Origin: JBDTDV01 sp039922875
GTDB lineage: Bacteria > Actinomycetota > Actinomycetes > Actinomycetales > Microbacteriaceae
Assembly (NCBI GenBank): GCA_039922875.1
Contig: JBDTDV010000035.1
Location: forward strand, 1 to 38,854
Length of the DNA: 38,854 bases
Direction of reading: 5' to 3'
The position numbers and the translations under genes were made by a program. Below, piece by piece: positions 23,821-31,511 of the stretch (its first letter is position 1; every line of letters starts with the position of its first letter). The notes under the pieces are model-generated. The model was not told where the DNA came from and made no database searches. It saw only the letters and a list, made by a program, of their open reading frames with translations.

Positions 23821-25604
23821 TCGCCGTGGAAACCCGAATCAACCCGGTCACCGCCTGGGTGATCGCCGGGACGTTGCAGAGCATCACCGATGAGATGGCG
23901 CACAAGCTGACCAGGATGGCCTATTCCAGCATCATCCGGGAGTCCGAGGACTTCGGCTGCGCGCTTCTGGACGCCCAAACCCGACAATTGGCCGAGTCCG
24001 TGCTGAGCACCCCGCTGCAATCCGGCCCGATCCCGGGGTATGTCCGCGGGATTCTGCGGCACTTCGAGGAGATCGGCGAGACGTTCCAGCCCGGGGACGT
24101 CGTGATGCACAACCACGCCTACTATGGGGCGTCCCATGGACCGGATGTCGGCTTCTGCATTCCGGTCTTCCACGAGGGCGAGCTCGTCGGGTTCTCGGTC
24201 ACCACCGCACACCATCTCGACATCGGCGCGCTGTCGCCGGGGTCCTGCGGCATCGTCGACGCGACGGATGCCTATGCGGAGGGTCTGCAATTCAACGCGA
24301 TCAAGGTCTACGAGGGCGGCAAACGCAACGACTGGGTGTGGCGGATGCTGCAGGACAACCTCCGAGCCGCTCCGGTGGTCATCGGCGACATGGAGGCCCA
24401 GATCTCCGCGGCCCACGTCGGCGCGAACCGTTTCGTCGAGCTGATCGACAAGTACGGACTGGAGACGGTGCAGCTGGCCACCGAGGATCTGTTGGACTAC
24501 TCGGAGCGGATGCTGCGCAGCAAGATCGCCGAGTTGCCAGACGGCACGTATTGCGCCGAAGGGTTCATTGACGGCTTCCAAGATCATCCCGATTCGGACT
24601 ACCGTAATTTGCGGATCGCGGTTGCCGTGACCGTGGCCGGCGACGACATCCTGGTCGACCTGACCGGCACCGCTGGCCAGGTCGACCTGCCGATCAACAT
24701 GCCGTTCGTCGGCACGGTCGATTTGGCCGTCTATGTCGTGCTTCGCTCGATCCTGTTGGACAGCGCGCTCAACGACGCCGTCCCGGCGAATTCGGGGCTG
24801 TACCGGCCGATCACGATCACCGCGCCGCTTGGCTGCCTGGCGAACCCCCGGTATCCGGCTCCGGTGATCGCCCGGTTCTGCCCTGGCAACATTCTGGCGG
24901 CGACGGTGATGAAGGCGCTCGCCCCGGTGATCCCCGGGCAGGTCAGCGCCGGCGTGGGGAACCTCAAGATCGTCTCATACAGTGGGCTGCAGGGCGACGG
25001 AAACTACTGGGTCTACATGGACATCGTCGAGGGCAGCTACGGCGGTCGGGCCGGCAAAGACGGAATGGATGCGGTGGACACCCTCTACGCCAACACCCGC
25101 AACAATCCGATCGAAGATATCGAGTCGCACTATCCGCTGCGGGTTGACCGTTACGAGCTGTGCGACAGCGCCGCCGGCCCCGGTCAGTGGCGCGGCGGAT
25201 ACGGCTCGGTGCGCGACATCCGCTTCGTCGGCGACGGCGGTTTTTCCATGGAGGGCGATGGCAACGTGTTCGCGCCGGCTGGACTGTTCGGCGGGCAACC
25301 GGGCGCGACCGGGGAAGCGCTGTTGAACCCCGGTGGTCCAGAGGAAGCCCCTTTGCCGTCGTTGTCCCCGTATCGGAAGATCCGCACCGGCACCGTACTG
25401 CGGACGGTCAGCCCGTGCGGTGGCGGCTACGGCGATCCGCTGCTGCGGGATCCGGCCATGGTGCTGGCCGACGTGCTCGACGGCTTTGCCACTGTGGAGT
25501 CTGCGCGGTTGGACTACGCGGTGGTGATCGACGCCGCGTTGCACATTGACGACGCCGCCACCCGCCAGCTGCGCGAGCAATTGCAGGCATCCCGCCCCCG
25601 CTGA
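23817..25604 (+). CDS. Hydantoinase/oxoprolinase family, HyuB-type amidohydrolase subunit
   Basis: A 595-residue HyuB subunit, the partner of HyuA and the part thought to carry out ring hydrolysis. Landmarks are RMAYSSIIRESEDFGCALLD near the N-terminus, HNHAYYGASHGPDVGF and HLDIGALSPG (metal-type histidines and aspartates), then FCPGNILAATVMKAL and SPCGGGYGDPLLRDP close to the C-terminus. Length is normal and the frame intact. It overlaps HyuA by 4 bases, so an equal-ratio complex is likely. It is the last gene of the plus-strand run starting at the importer. The large palindromic repeat follows 18 bases later and may end both this and the opposite transcript. Confidence 0.9.
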   Translation: MIAVETRINPVTAWVIAGTLQSITDEMAHKLTRMAYSSIIRESEDFGCALLDAQTRQLAESVLSTPLQSGPIPGYVRGILRHFEEIGETFQPGDVVMHNHAYYGASHGPDVGFCIPVFHEGELVGFSVTTAHHLDIGALSPGSCGIVDATDAYAEGLQFNAIKVYEGGKRNDWVWRMLQDNLRAAPVVIGDMEAQISAAHVGANRFVELIDKYGLETVQLATEDLLDYSERMLRSKIAELPDGTYCAEGFIDGFQDHPDSDYRNLRIAVAVTVAGDDILVDLTGTAGQVDLPINMPFVGTVDLAVYVVLRSILLDSALNDAVPANSGLYRPITITAPLGCLANPRYPAPVIARFCPGNILAATVMKALAPVIPGQVSAGVGNLKIVSYSGLQGDGNYWVYMDIVEGSYGGRAGKDGMDAVDTLYANTRNNPIEDIESHYPLRVDRYELCDSAAGPGQWRGGYGSVRDIRFVGDGGFSMEGDGNVFAPAGLFGGQPGATGEALLNPGGPEEAPLPSLSPYRKIRTGTVLRTVSPCGGGYGDPLLRDPAMVLADVLDGFATVESARLDYAVVIDAALHIDDAATRQLREQLQASRPR

Positions 25605-25622
25605 CCGCCCGCCCGCCAAAAA

Positions 25623-25688
25623 CCGCTGAGGTGCGGGGTTCTGCTAGTCCTGATCACTCAGGACTAGCAGAACCATGCACCTCAGCGG
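25623..25688. repeat. Palindromic intergenic repeat, copy 3 (CCGCTGAGGTGC family), between convergent genes
   Basis: Arms 25623-25653 and 25658-25688 are reverse complements over 31 bases with two mismatches, around a 4-base loop. Outer ends match copies 1 and 2 and the inner part adds CTAGTCCTGA. Lying between convergent genes it would form a very stable hairpin from either side and may serve as a shared terminator. Confidence 0.95.
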
Positions 25689-25702
25689 GTAGGTGCCGGG
25701 AG

Positions 25703-27088
25703 TTAGACCACGTACTTGTCGGCGACGGCGAGGGCCTCGTCGATGACGGCAAGACCGCGGCGGAGCTCCTCCTCGGTGATTACCAGCGGCGGGGCGATGT
25801 GCAGCCGGTTGAAGTGCACGAACGGCCACACTCCGGCTGCCAGGCACGCCGCCTTGAGCTCGCCCATCGGTGCGGCGTCCGCACCCTTTGCGTTGTACGG
25901 CACCAGCGGCTCGCGAGTGTCCCGTGAGCGCACCAGCTCCAGCGCCCAGAACAGCCCACGCCCGCGAACCTCGCCGAGCGAGGGGTGCTTGTCGAGCCAC
26001 GAGGTGATCTCCGGCTCGACCACGCGGGAACCGAGATCCAGAACATGCTTCAGGATGTCGTCACGGTCGAACACCTCGAAGGTCGCGACGCCGGCGGCGC
26101 AGGCCAGCGGATGCCCCGAGTAGGTCAACCCGCCGGGGAAGGCGACGTCGTCGAAGTGACGGGCGATCTTCTCCGAGATGGCTACCCCGCCCAGCGGCAC
26201 GTAGCCGGAGTTGACACCCTTGGCGAAGGTGATCAGGTCGGGCACCGCGTCGAACGCGTTGACCGCGAACCATTCCCCGATCCGGCCGAAGCCGACCATG
26301 ACCTCGTCGGCGATGTAGACGATGCCGTACTTGTCGCACAGCGCCCGCACTCCGGGGAGGTAACCGGGCGGCGGCATCAGGACACCGTTGGTGCCCACCA
26401 CCGTCTCGATGATGATCGCGGCGATCGTCGCGGAGCCTTCGAGCACGATCACGTTCTCCAGATGCTCCAGCGCACGCTGGGTCTCTTCCTCCGGGGTCGC
26501 GGCGTGGAACGCGGAGCGGTAAAGATACGGCCCGAAGAAGTGCGCCACGGAGCCGTCGCTCGGCTCGTTCGCCCAACGCCGCGGGTCGCCGGTGAGGGAG
26601 ATCGCCGTTGCCGTCGCGCCGTGGTACGAGCGGTACATCGCCAGCACCTTGCGACGACCGGTGAACTGGCGGGCCATCCGGACCGCGTGCTCGTTGGCAT
26701 CCGCGCCGCCGTTGGTGAAGAAGACCTTGTTCAGGTCGCCTGGGGTGTGCTCGGCGATGAGCCGGGCGAGCTCGCTGCGGGCGTCGTTGGCGAGCCCTGG
26801 CTGGATGGTGGCGAGGCGCCCCGCCTGGTTCTGAATGGCACGGACCAGATCGGGATGCTGGTGGCCGAGGTTCAGGTTGATCAACTGCGAGCTGAAGTCG
26901 AGGTACCCGTTGCCCTCGTAGTCCCAGAAGGTGCTGCCGCTGCCGGTTGCGACCGGCATGGGGTTGATCTGGGCTTGAGCGCTCCAGGAATGGAAGACGT
27001 GTGCGCGGTCATCAGCGCGCACCTGCTTCTCGGCGGCGGCGTCGGGTAGCTCTCGCGTCGCTCCTTTGCGATCGGTATAGGAAGTCAT
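25703..27088 (-). CDS. Class III omega-amino acid aminotransferase (beta-alanine/GABA-pyruvate type)
   Basis: A 461-residue fold-type I aminotransferase: FTNGGADANEHAVRMAR at 124-140 binds phosphate, Asp261 in YIADEVMVGFGRIG contacts the ring, and Lys290 in ITFAKGVNSGYVPLGG is the PLP lysine. It resembles omega-amino acid:pyruvate aminotransferases acting on beta-alanine, taurine or GABA. The adjacent MmsA gene takes malonate semialdehyde, which favours beta-alanine, though 5-aminovalerate or GABA cannot be excluded and would serve the glutarate or succinate routes. Start supported by AAAGGA 4 bases upstream. It lies 115 bases after mmsA on the same strand, with a strong hairpin between, so its level may differ from that of mmsA. 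Confidence 0.86.
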   Translation of the reverse strand: MTSYTDRKGATRELPDAAAEKQVRADDRAHVFHSWSAQAQINPMPVATGSGSTFWDYEGNGYLDFSSQLINLNLGHQHPDLVRAIQNQAGRLATIQPGLANDARSELARLIAEHTPGDLNKVFFTNGGADANEHAVRMARQFTGRRKVLAMYRSYHGATATAISLTGDPRRWANEPSDGSVAHFFGPYLYRSAFHAATPEEETQRALEHLENVIVLEGSATIAAIIIETVVGTNGVLMPPPGYLPGVRALCDKYGIVYIADEVMVGFGRIGEWFAVNAFDAVPDLITFAKGVNSGYVPLGGVAISEKIARHFDDVAFPGGLTYSGHPLACAAGVATFEVFDRDDILKHVLDLGSRVVEPEITSWLDKHPSLGEVRGRGLFWALELVRSRDTREPLVPYNAKGADAAPMGELKAACLAAGVWPFVHFNRLHIAPPLVITEEELRRGLAVIDEALAVADKYVV

Positions 27089-27150
27089 GATGTCCTTTCA
27101 AGTTTTTAATAGATGCCGCGAGGCACCTTCGTGAGTCCCGACCGGTTGCC

Positions 27151-27197
27151 GGGTCCCGGCTCGCGTGCAGCGACGAAGCTGGCGCGAGCCGAGACCC
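27151..27197 (-). terminator. Strong hairpin between mmsA and the omega-aminotransferase
   Basis: Arms 27151-27165 and 27183-27197 pair over 15 bases with one mismatch (GGGTCCCGGCTCGCG on the left) around a 17-base loop. On the minus strand it follows the mmsA stop by 6 bases. No T run follows, so it may be an intrinsic terminator of the GC-rich type, an attenuator or an RNA stabiliser. Confidence 0.6.
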
Positions 27198-27203
27198 CGG
27201 CGA

Positions 27204-28688
27204 TCAGTGGTTGCGCGGGAAGCCGAGATCGATCTGCGACTGCGACGGGTCGGGCCAACGGCTCGTGATCACCTTGCTGCGGGTGTAGAAGTGGAAGGAC
27301 TCCGGCCCGTAGATGTGCGAGTCACCGAACAGCGAGTTCTTCCAGCCACCGAACGAGTAGGCGCCGACGGGGGTTGGGATCGGCACGTTGATACCGACCA
27401 TTCCGACCTGGATGTCGAACTCGAACTGGCGAGCGGCCCCGCCATCGCGGGTGAACAGCGCCACACCGTTTCCGTAGGGGTTGTTGTTGATCAGGTCGAC
27501 CGCCTCCTCGAAGGTGGCCACGTGCATGACGGCAAGAACCGGGCCGAAGATTTCTTCGGTGTAGAGCTTCATATCGGTGCTCACGTTGTCGATCAGAGAC
27601 AGGCCGAGGAAGAAGCCGTCACCGTCGAACTTCTGGTCACGGCCGTCGACGACGACCTTGGCGCCCTCCGCCGGAGCGTTCTCCACATAGGAGGCGACCT
27701 TGTCCCGGTGCGCGCCCGTGATCAGCGGCCCCATCTCGCTGCCGGCATCCGTTCCGGCGCCGATCTTCAGCGCGGGGATGCGGCTGCGGATCGCGGCGAC
27801 CAGCGGCTCGGCGCTGTCACCGACCGCGATCAACACGCTGACAGCCATGCAACGCTCGCCAGCCGAACCGTATGCCGCGGAGATCGCGGCGTCTGCAGCC
27901 GCGTCGATGTCGGCATCCGGCAGCACGACCATGTGGTTCTTCGCGCCACCCAGCGCCTGGACCCGCTTGCCGCTTGCGCTGGCACGGGTATAAATCGCGC
28001 GGGCGATCGGGGTGGAGCCGACGAAACTGACCGCGTCGATTTCGGGGCTGTCCAGGATGGTGTCGACGGCAACCTTGTCACCGTGCACGACGTTGAGCAC
28101 GCCGGCGGGCAATCCGGCCTCCATGAAGATCTTTGCGATCAGCACGGATGCCGACGGGTCCTTCTCGCTCGGCTTCAGAATGACGGTGTTGCCGCAGGCG
28201 ATGGCGCTGGCGATCATCCACAGCGGCACCATGGCCGGGAAGTTGAACGGGGTGATGCAGCCGACAACGCCGACCGGTTCCTTGACGCTGTGCACGTCGA
28301 TGCCGCCGGATACCTGCTGGCTGAACTCGCCCTTCAAGAGGGTCATCAGGCCGGCCGCGAACTCGACGTTCTCCAGGCCGCGAGAGACTTCGCCGGCCGC
28401 GTCGGAGAGCACCTTGCCGTGTTCGCTGGTGATCAGCGCCGCAATTTCGTCTGAGCGCTCCTCGAGCAGGTGCCGCAGGCGGAAGAAGATGTGCGTGCGC
28501 TTGGTCAAGCTCATCGAGCGCCAGCCCGGAAGTGCGGCGCGGGCCGCCGCGATCGCGGTCTCGACGTCGGAGACCGAGCCGAGGATCACTTCGTGCTGGC
28601 GTTCGCCGGTTGCGGGGTTGTACACGGGACCGGTGCGATCGGGCTCGCCGAACTCCTCGCCGTTGACAAAGTGTCGGATGAGGGCCAT
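27204..28688 (-). CDS. mmsA: CoA-acylating (methyl)malonate-semialdehyde dehydrogenase
   Basis: A 494-residue aldehyde dehydrogenase of the CoA-dependent MmsA branch, which turns malonate or methylmalonate semialdehyde into acetyl- or propionyl-CoA. The nucleophile is Cys280 in SAGERCMAVSV. The usual general-base glutamate is replaced in QALGGAKNHMVV, as expected when CoA rather than water takes the acyl group; TPFNFPAMVPLWM is also typical of this branch. The ATG at 28688 is chosen because AAAGGA lies 9 bases upstream, against an ATG at 28730 giving an alien N-terminus. It forms the first gene of a minus-strand pair with the omega-aminotransferase and is divergent from a PucR regulator. Beta-alanine breakdown to acetyl-CoA is the simplest role. 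Confidence 0.93.
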   Translation of the reverse strand: MALIRHFVNGEEFGEPDRTGPVYNPATGERQHEVILGSVSDVETAIAAARAALPGWRSMSLTKRTHIFFRLRHLLEERSDEIAALITSEHGKVLSDAAGEVSRGLENVEFAAGLMTLLKGEFSQQVSGGIDVHSVKEPVGVVGCITPFNFPAMVPLWMIASAIACGNTVILKPSEKDPSASVLIAKIFMEAGLPAGVLNVVHGDKVAVDTILDSPEIDAVSFVGSTPIARAIYTRASASGKRVQALGGAKNHMVVLPDADIDAAADAAISAAYGSAGERCMAVSVLIAVGDSAEPLVAAIRSRIPALKIGAGTDAGSEMGPLITGAHRDKVASYVENAPAEGAKVVVDGRDQKFDGDGFFLGLSLIDNVSTDMKLYTEEIFGPVLAVMHVATFEEAVDLINNNPYGNGVALFTRDGGAARQFEFDIQVGMVGINVPIPTPVGAYSFGGWKNSLFGDSHIYGPESFHFYTRSKVITSRWPDPSQSQIDLGFPRNH

Positions 28689-28802
28689 CTGTGGCCGTCC
28701 TTTCTGATGGTTGGCCGACCAGATGATCACCCTCGCGGTGCTCGAGCCGGCCGCGCAGCGACCGAGTCGGGACCGGCGGTTGCGTCATGGCTGCCAGACG
28801 AA

Positions 28803-28819
28803 ATGCCCGAACTGGGCAT
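28803..28819. promoter_or_regulatory. Palindrome in the mmsA-pucR divergent gap, candidate operator
   Basis: ATGCCC-GAACT-GGGCAT is a perfect 6+6 inverted repeat with a 5-base centre, 43 bases before the PucR start and 115 before mmsA. Its place between divergent genes makes it the leading candidate for PucR binding; no clear promoter boxes were found here. Confidence 0.45.
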
Positions 28820-28861
28820 AGGCTTGTACTCCAATGATTGCAGGGATTCGAGGTAAGGTCG

Positions 28862-30538
28862 ATGCCACTTCGTAGCGGCTTTACCGATACCCGTACATTT
28901 CGTCCGACACCGGCCGAGAGGGCCGGGGCGCTGCTGCCAAGCATCCGGGACATTGTGCGACTGGAACCGGTCGCAATCGCCCTCCCAGAGGTCATTGCCG
29001 GGGCCGGAAAACTGGACACTCCGGTGCGCTGGGTACACGTCACCGAGACAGCCGACGTTGCGAATCTGCTCAACGGCGGCGAACTGCTGCTTTCCACCGG
29101 AGTCGGGTGGCCGCGGGACGGGCGGGTGCTTCGCGGCTACGTCGCCGAACTCGTCAAGCTGGGCGTGGCGGGGCTGGTCCTGGAGCTTGGGCAGCGTTTC
29201 GCGCAGGCCCCGGTCGACCTCGTGCACGCCTGCCGGGAGCTGGACTTCCCGCTGGTGGTGCTGCATCGGCAGGCGAGGTTCATCGCGATCACCGAAGCCG
29301 TGCACGCGCAGATCATCGCCGATCAGATGACGGCGCTGCGGGCCAGGGACGAGATCCACGCCCTGTTCACCGAACTCAGTCTGCGCGGCAGCCCGGCTGA
29401 CTTCATCGTCTCCCAGGTCGGGCACGCGCTTCGGGCGACTGTGGTCTTGGAGAACCTCAACCACCAGGTGGTCGCGGTCGAGAATCAAAGTGGCGACGAC
29501 GTGCTGCAGGACTGGGAACAGCGTTCCCGCGCGGCCCGGCGGAGCAGCGAGTGGCTGATTACCCCGGTTGAGGCCCGCGGCATCCGCTGGGGATATCTGA
29601 TCGCACTGCCCGGCCAGCCGCATCCGGCCGGCCGATCGAACGTTTTGGAGCAGGCCGCGGTCGCCCTCGCGCTCAGCCGGTTGGCCGACAAGGATGCCGA
29701 CGAGTGGACCAGACAGAGCCACCAATATCTGCTGCACGCCCTGCTCGGCGGCCGGTTCAGCAGTGAGACCGGGCTGGTGGCGCGCTTCGAGGCGGCCGGG
29801 GTCCCGGTGCGCAGGCGCCGCCTGATCGGGATCGCGGTAGCGACTACGCCGGGTGGGTCCGGTCCGACGCCACTTGCCGCGACGCTCGCTCCGGCGGCCG
29901 TCGCTGCGGCCCAGACGATCGGGGCGGATGCCGTCGCCGGTGCGCCGCCGACGGCCGGCGGTCCGCAGCTCATCGTCGCCCTCTCGCTGCCGCCGGGGCA
30001 GCCGTTGGGCCGGCAGCTGACCGATGAGGCTTTGGACAGCTTCGCGGCGCGTCTGGCAGAGGAGACCGGGATCGACGGGGCCGGACTGGTGGTGGCGGTG
30101 GGCGCCGAGGCCGTCGACATCCCCGGGCTGCTCGCCTCGATCGAGGAGGCAGCGGAACTGGTGCGCCGGCATGGCCGGGTCGGGCGTCGGACGGCCGACG
30201 GGCATCCGACCGTCTATCGGGTGGAGGATCGTCCGCTGCTCCGGTTCCTGAACTCATTCGGCAGCGACCCGAGGCTGCAGGCACACAGCGAGCAGATGCT
30301 GCGGCCTCTGATCGAGCACGATCTGGAACACGGCGGCGATCTGCTGGATGTGCTGCGCGCGTATGCTGCGCATCCGGGCAATCGCACCAAGGCGGCGACC
30401 AGCAGCCATCTCTCCCGCTCAGTGTTCTATCAGCGCATCGCGCTCATCGAGGAGTTGCTCGGCGCCGATCTGGATGACGGCGAGATCGTCAGCGCCTTGC
30501 ACACCGCCCTCCTCGCCCGCCGCGTCCAGCTGCGCTGA
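28862..30538 (+). CDS. PucR-family transcriptional regulator
   Basis: A 558-residue regulator. The N-terminal part (about residues 20-140, from LPSIRDIVRLEPVAIALPEV to ELDFPLVVLH) is a PucR purine-catabolism-type sensor domain. The C-terminal 60 residues (LLDVLRAYAAHPGNRTKAAT, then LSRSVFYQRIALIEELLGAD) are the helix-turn-helix of the PucR/CdaR group. The start at 28862 has GAGG 8 bases upstream; a TTG 24 bases earlier is less likely. Members sense small nitrogen compounds and activate neighbouring catabolic genes. It is divergent from mmsA and the omega-aminotransferase, so these are its likely targets. The ligand is unknown; beta-alanine or a semialdehyde precursor is a guess. Confidence 0.88.
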   Translation: MPLRSGFTDTRTFRPTPAERAGALLPSIRDIVRLEPVAIALPEVIAGAGKLDTPVRWVHVTETADVANLLNGGELLLSTGVGWPRDGRVLRGYVAELVKLGVAGLVLELGQRFAQAPVDLVHACRELDFPLVVLHRQARFIAITEAVHAQIIADQMTALRARDEIHALFTELSLRGSPADFIVSQVGHALRATVVLENLNHQVVAVENQSGDDVLQDWEQRSRAARRSSEWLITPVEARGIRWGYLIALPGQPHPAGRSNVLEQAAVALALSRLADKDADEWTRQSHQYLLHALLGGRFSSETGLVARFEAAGVPVRRRRLIGIAVATTPGGSGPTPLAATLAPAAVAAAQTIGADAVAGAPPTAGGPQLIVALSLPPGQPLGRQLTDEALDSFAARLAEETGIDGAGLVVAVGAEAVDIPGLLASIEEAAELVRRHGRVGRRTADGHPTVYRVEDRPLLRFLNSFGSDPRLQAHSEQMLRPLIEHDLEHGGDLLDVLRAYAAHPGNRTKAATSSHLSRSVFYQRIALIEELLGADLDDGEIVSALHTALLARRVQLR

Positions 30539-30560
30539 CCGCCGCCCCGTCGCGCATACC

Positions 30561-30616
30561 GCTCAGCAGTTGGGGCTCAGCAGTTGGGGCTCAGCGGTAG
30601 GGGTCAGCGGTGAGGC
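30561..30616. repeat. 14-base tandem repeat, four units, between convergent genes
   Basis: GCTCAGCAGTTGGG occurs twice exactly (30561-30588), followed by GCTCAGCGGTAGGG (30589-30602) and a degenerate unit GTCAGCGGTGAGGC (30603-30616). The array ends directly at the stop of the GDSL gene and starts 22 bases after the PucR stop. Its two identical copies suggest recent slippage. Confidence 0.9.
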
Positions 30617-31432
30617 TTAGCCATGCGGTGGCCGTGGCACGGGCTCCAGCGTGGGCAGCTTGGCCACGCGACCGTCGCCGGAGGAACGACCGGTCAGGCG
30701 CCGGCCGATCCAGGGCAGCACATAGCGCCGATAGTATGCGGCGGTGTTGCGTGAGTGCGCCCCGGTCTCGGCGGCAGCCACCTCGTCGATTCCCCACTCG
30801 GCTGGCACCGGCACGCCCAGGCTGCGCAGCGCATTGCCGGCGACCCTGATGTGTCCCAGGTCGTTCAGGTGCAGTTTGTCGGCCGACCAGTAGCGGGAGG
30901 CGCGCAGGGTGTCGTCGGCCCAATTGTCCACGAACGTGATGCCGTCCCGAGGCAACCGGCCGCGCACCGCCGCGGCCAGCTGGTCGCCGCGGCGTTGTAG
31001 CAGCGAGCCGAACGGCAGGTGGTCGGACGGGTTCGCGCCGCTAAGCAGCAAAACCCGGATTCCGGCGTCGATAGCGCGGCCCGCGGCATCCTCAAGCAGA
31101 TCGGTGACCGCCGCTATCGAGACCCGTGGCCGCATGATGTCGTTGCCGCCGCCATTGATGCTGATTACCTGCGGCGCGAGGGCGATTGCCGGGGCCAGCT
31201 GCTCGTCGATCAGCGGCCGGAGTTTGCGCCCACGGATTGCGAGGTTCGCGTAACGCACCGGCGAGTCGGATGCTTCCGCGAAGCCGAGCGCGACAAAATC
31301 GGCCCAGCCGCGCACCGCGCCGTCGGGCAATTCATCGCCGACGCCCTCGGTGAAGCTGTCTCCGATCGCGACATAGCTCTCAACGGGATAGCTTTCAGTT
31401 GGGTCCCCCGAAGCGGGAATTCGCTGCGCCAT
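30617..31432 (-). CDS. GDSL/SGNH-family hydrolase (esterase/lipase type)
   Basis: A 271-residue SGNH hydrolase with GDSFTEG (Ser26), NGGGNDI (Asn97) and Asp185-x-x-His188 in SADKLHLNDLGH, so the catalytic set is complete. Family members cleave esters or remove acyl groups from varied substrates, in the cytoplasm or outside. The start at 31432 (MAQRIPASG) is chosen over a frame reaching 31885, whose extra residues are an antisense shadow of the oxidase gene. No ribosome site is visible; a TAGCGT box 7 bases upstream allows leaderless expression. No signal peptide is evident, so a cytoplasmic role is likely. It is divergent from the putrescine oxidase and converges on PucR; any link to amine breakdown is unproven. 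Confidence 0.85.
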   Translation of the reverse strand: MAQRIPASGDPTESYPVESYVAIGDSFTEGVGDELPDGAVRGWADFVALGFAEASDSPVRYANLAIRGRKLRPLIDEQLAPAIALAPQVISINGGGNDIMRPRVSIAAVTDLLEDAAGRAIDAGIRVLLLSGANPSDHLPFGSLLQRRGDQLAAAVRGRLPRDGITFVDNWADDTLRASRYWSADKLHLNDLGHIRVAGNALRSLGVPVPAEWGIDEVAAAETGAHSRNTAAYYRRYVLPWIGRRLTGRSSGDGRVAKLPTLEPVPRPPHG

Positions 31433-31511
31433 ACGCTTTACGCTATCGGTAACCGGTGAACCCGAGGATGATGGGCACGGGCCAACTTGACGACCATCAT
31501 GGAGGGAGCTC

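Noticed and set aside
30541..30616. CRISPR-like array
   Set aside because: The 14-base units are directly adjacent with no unique spacers, so it is a simple tandem repeat.
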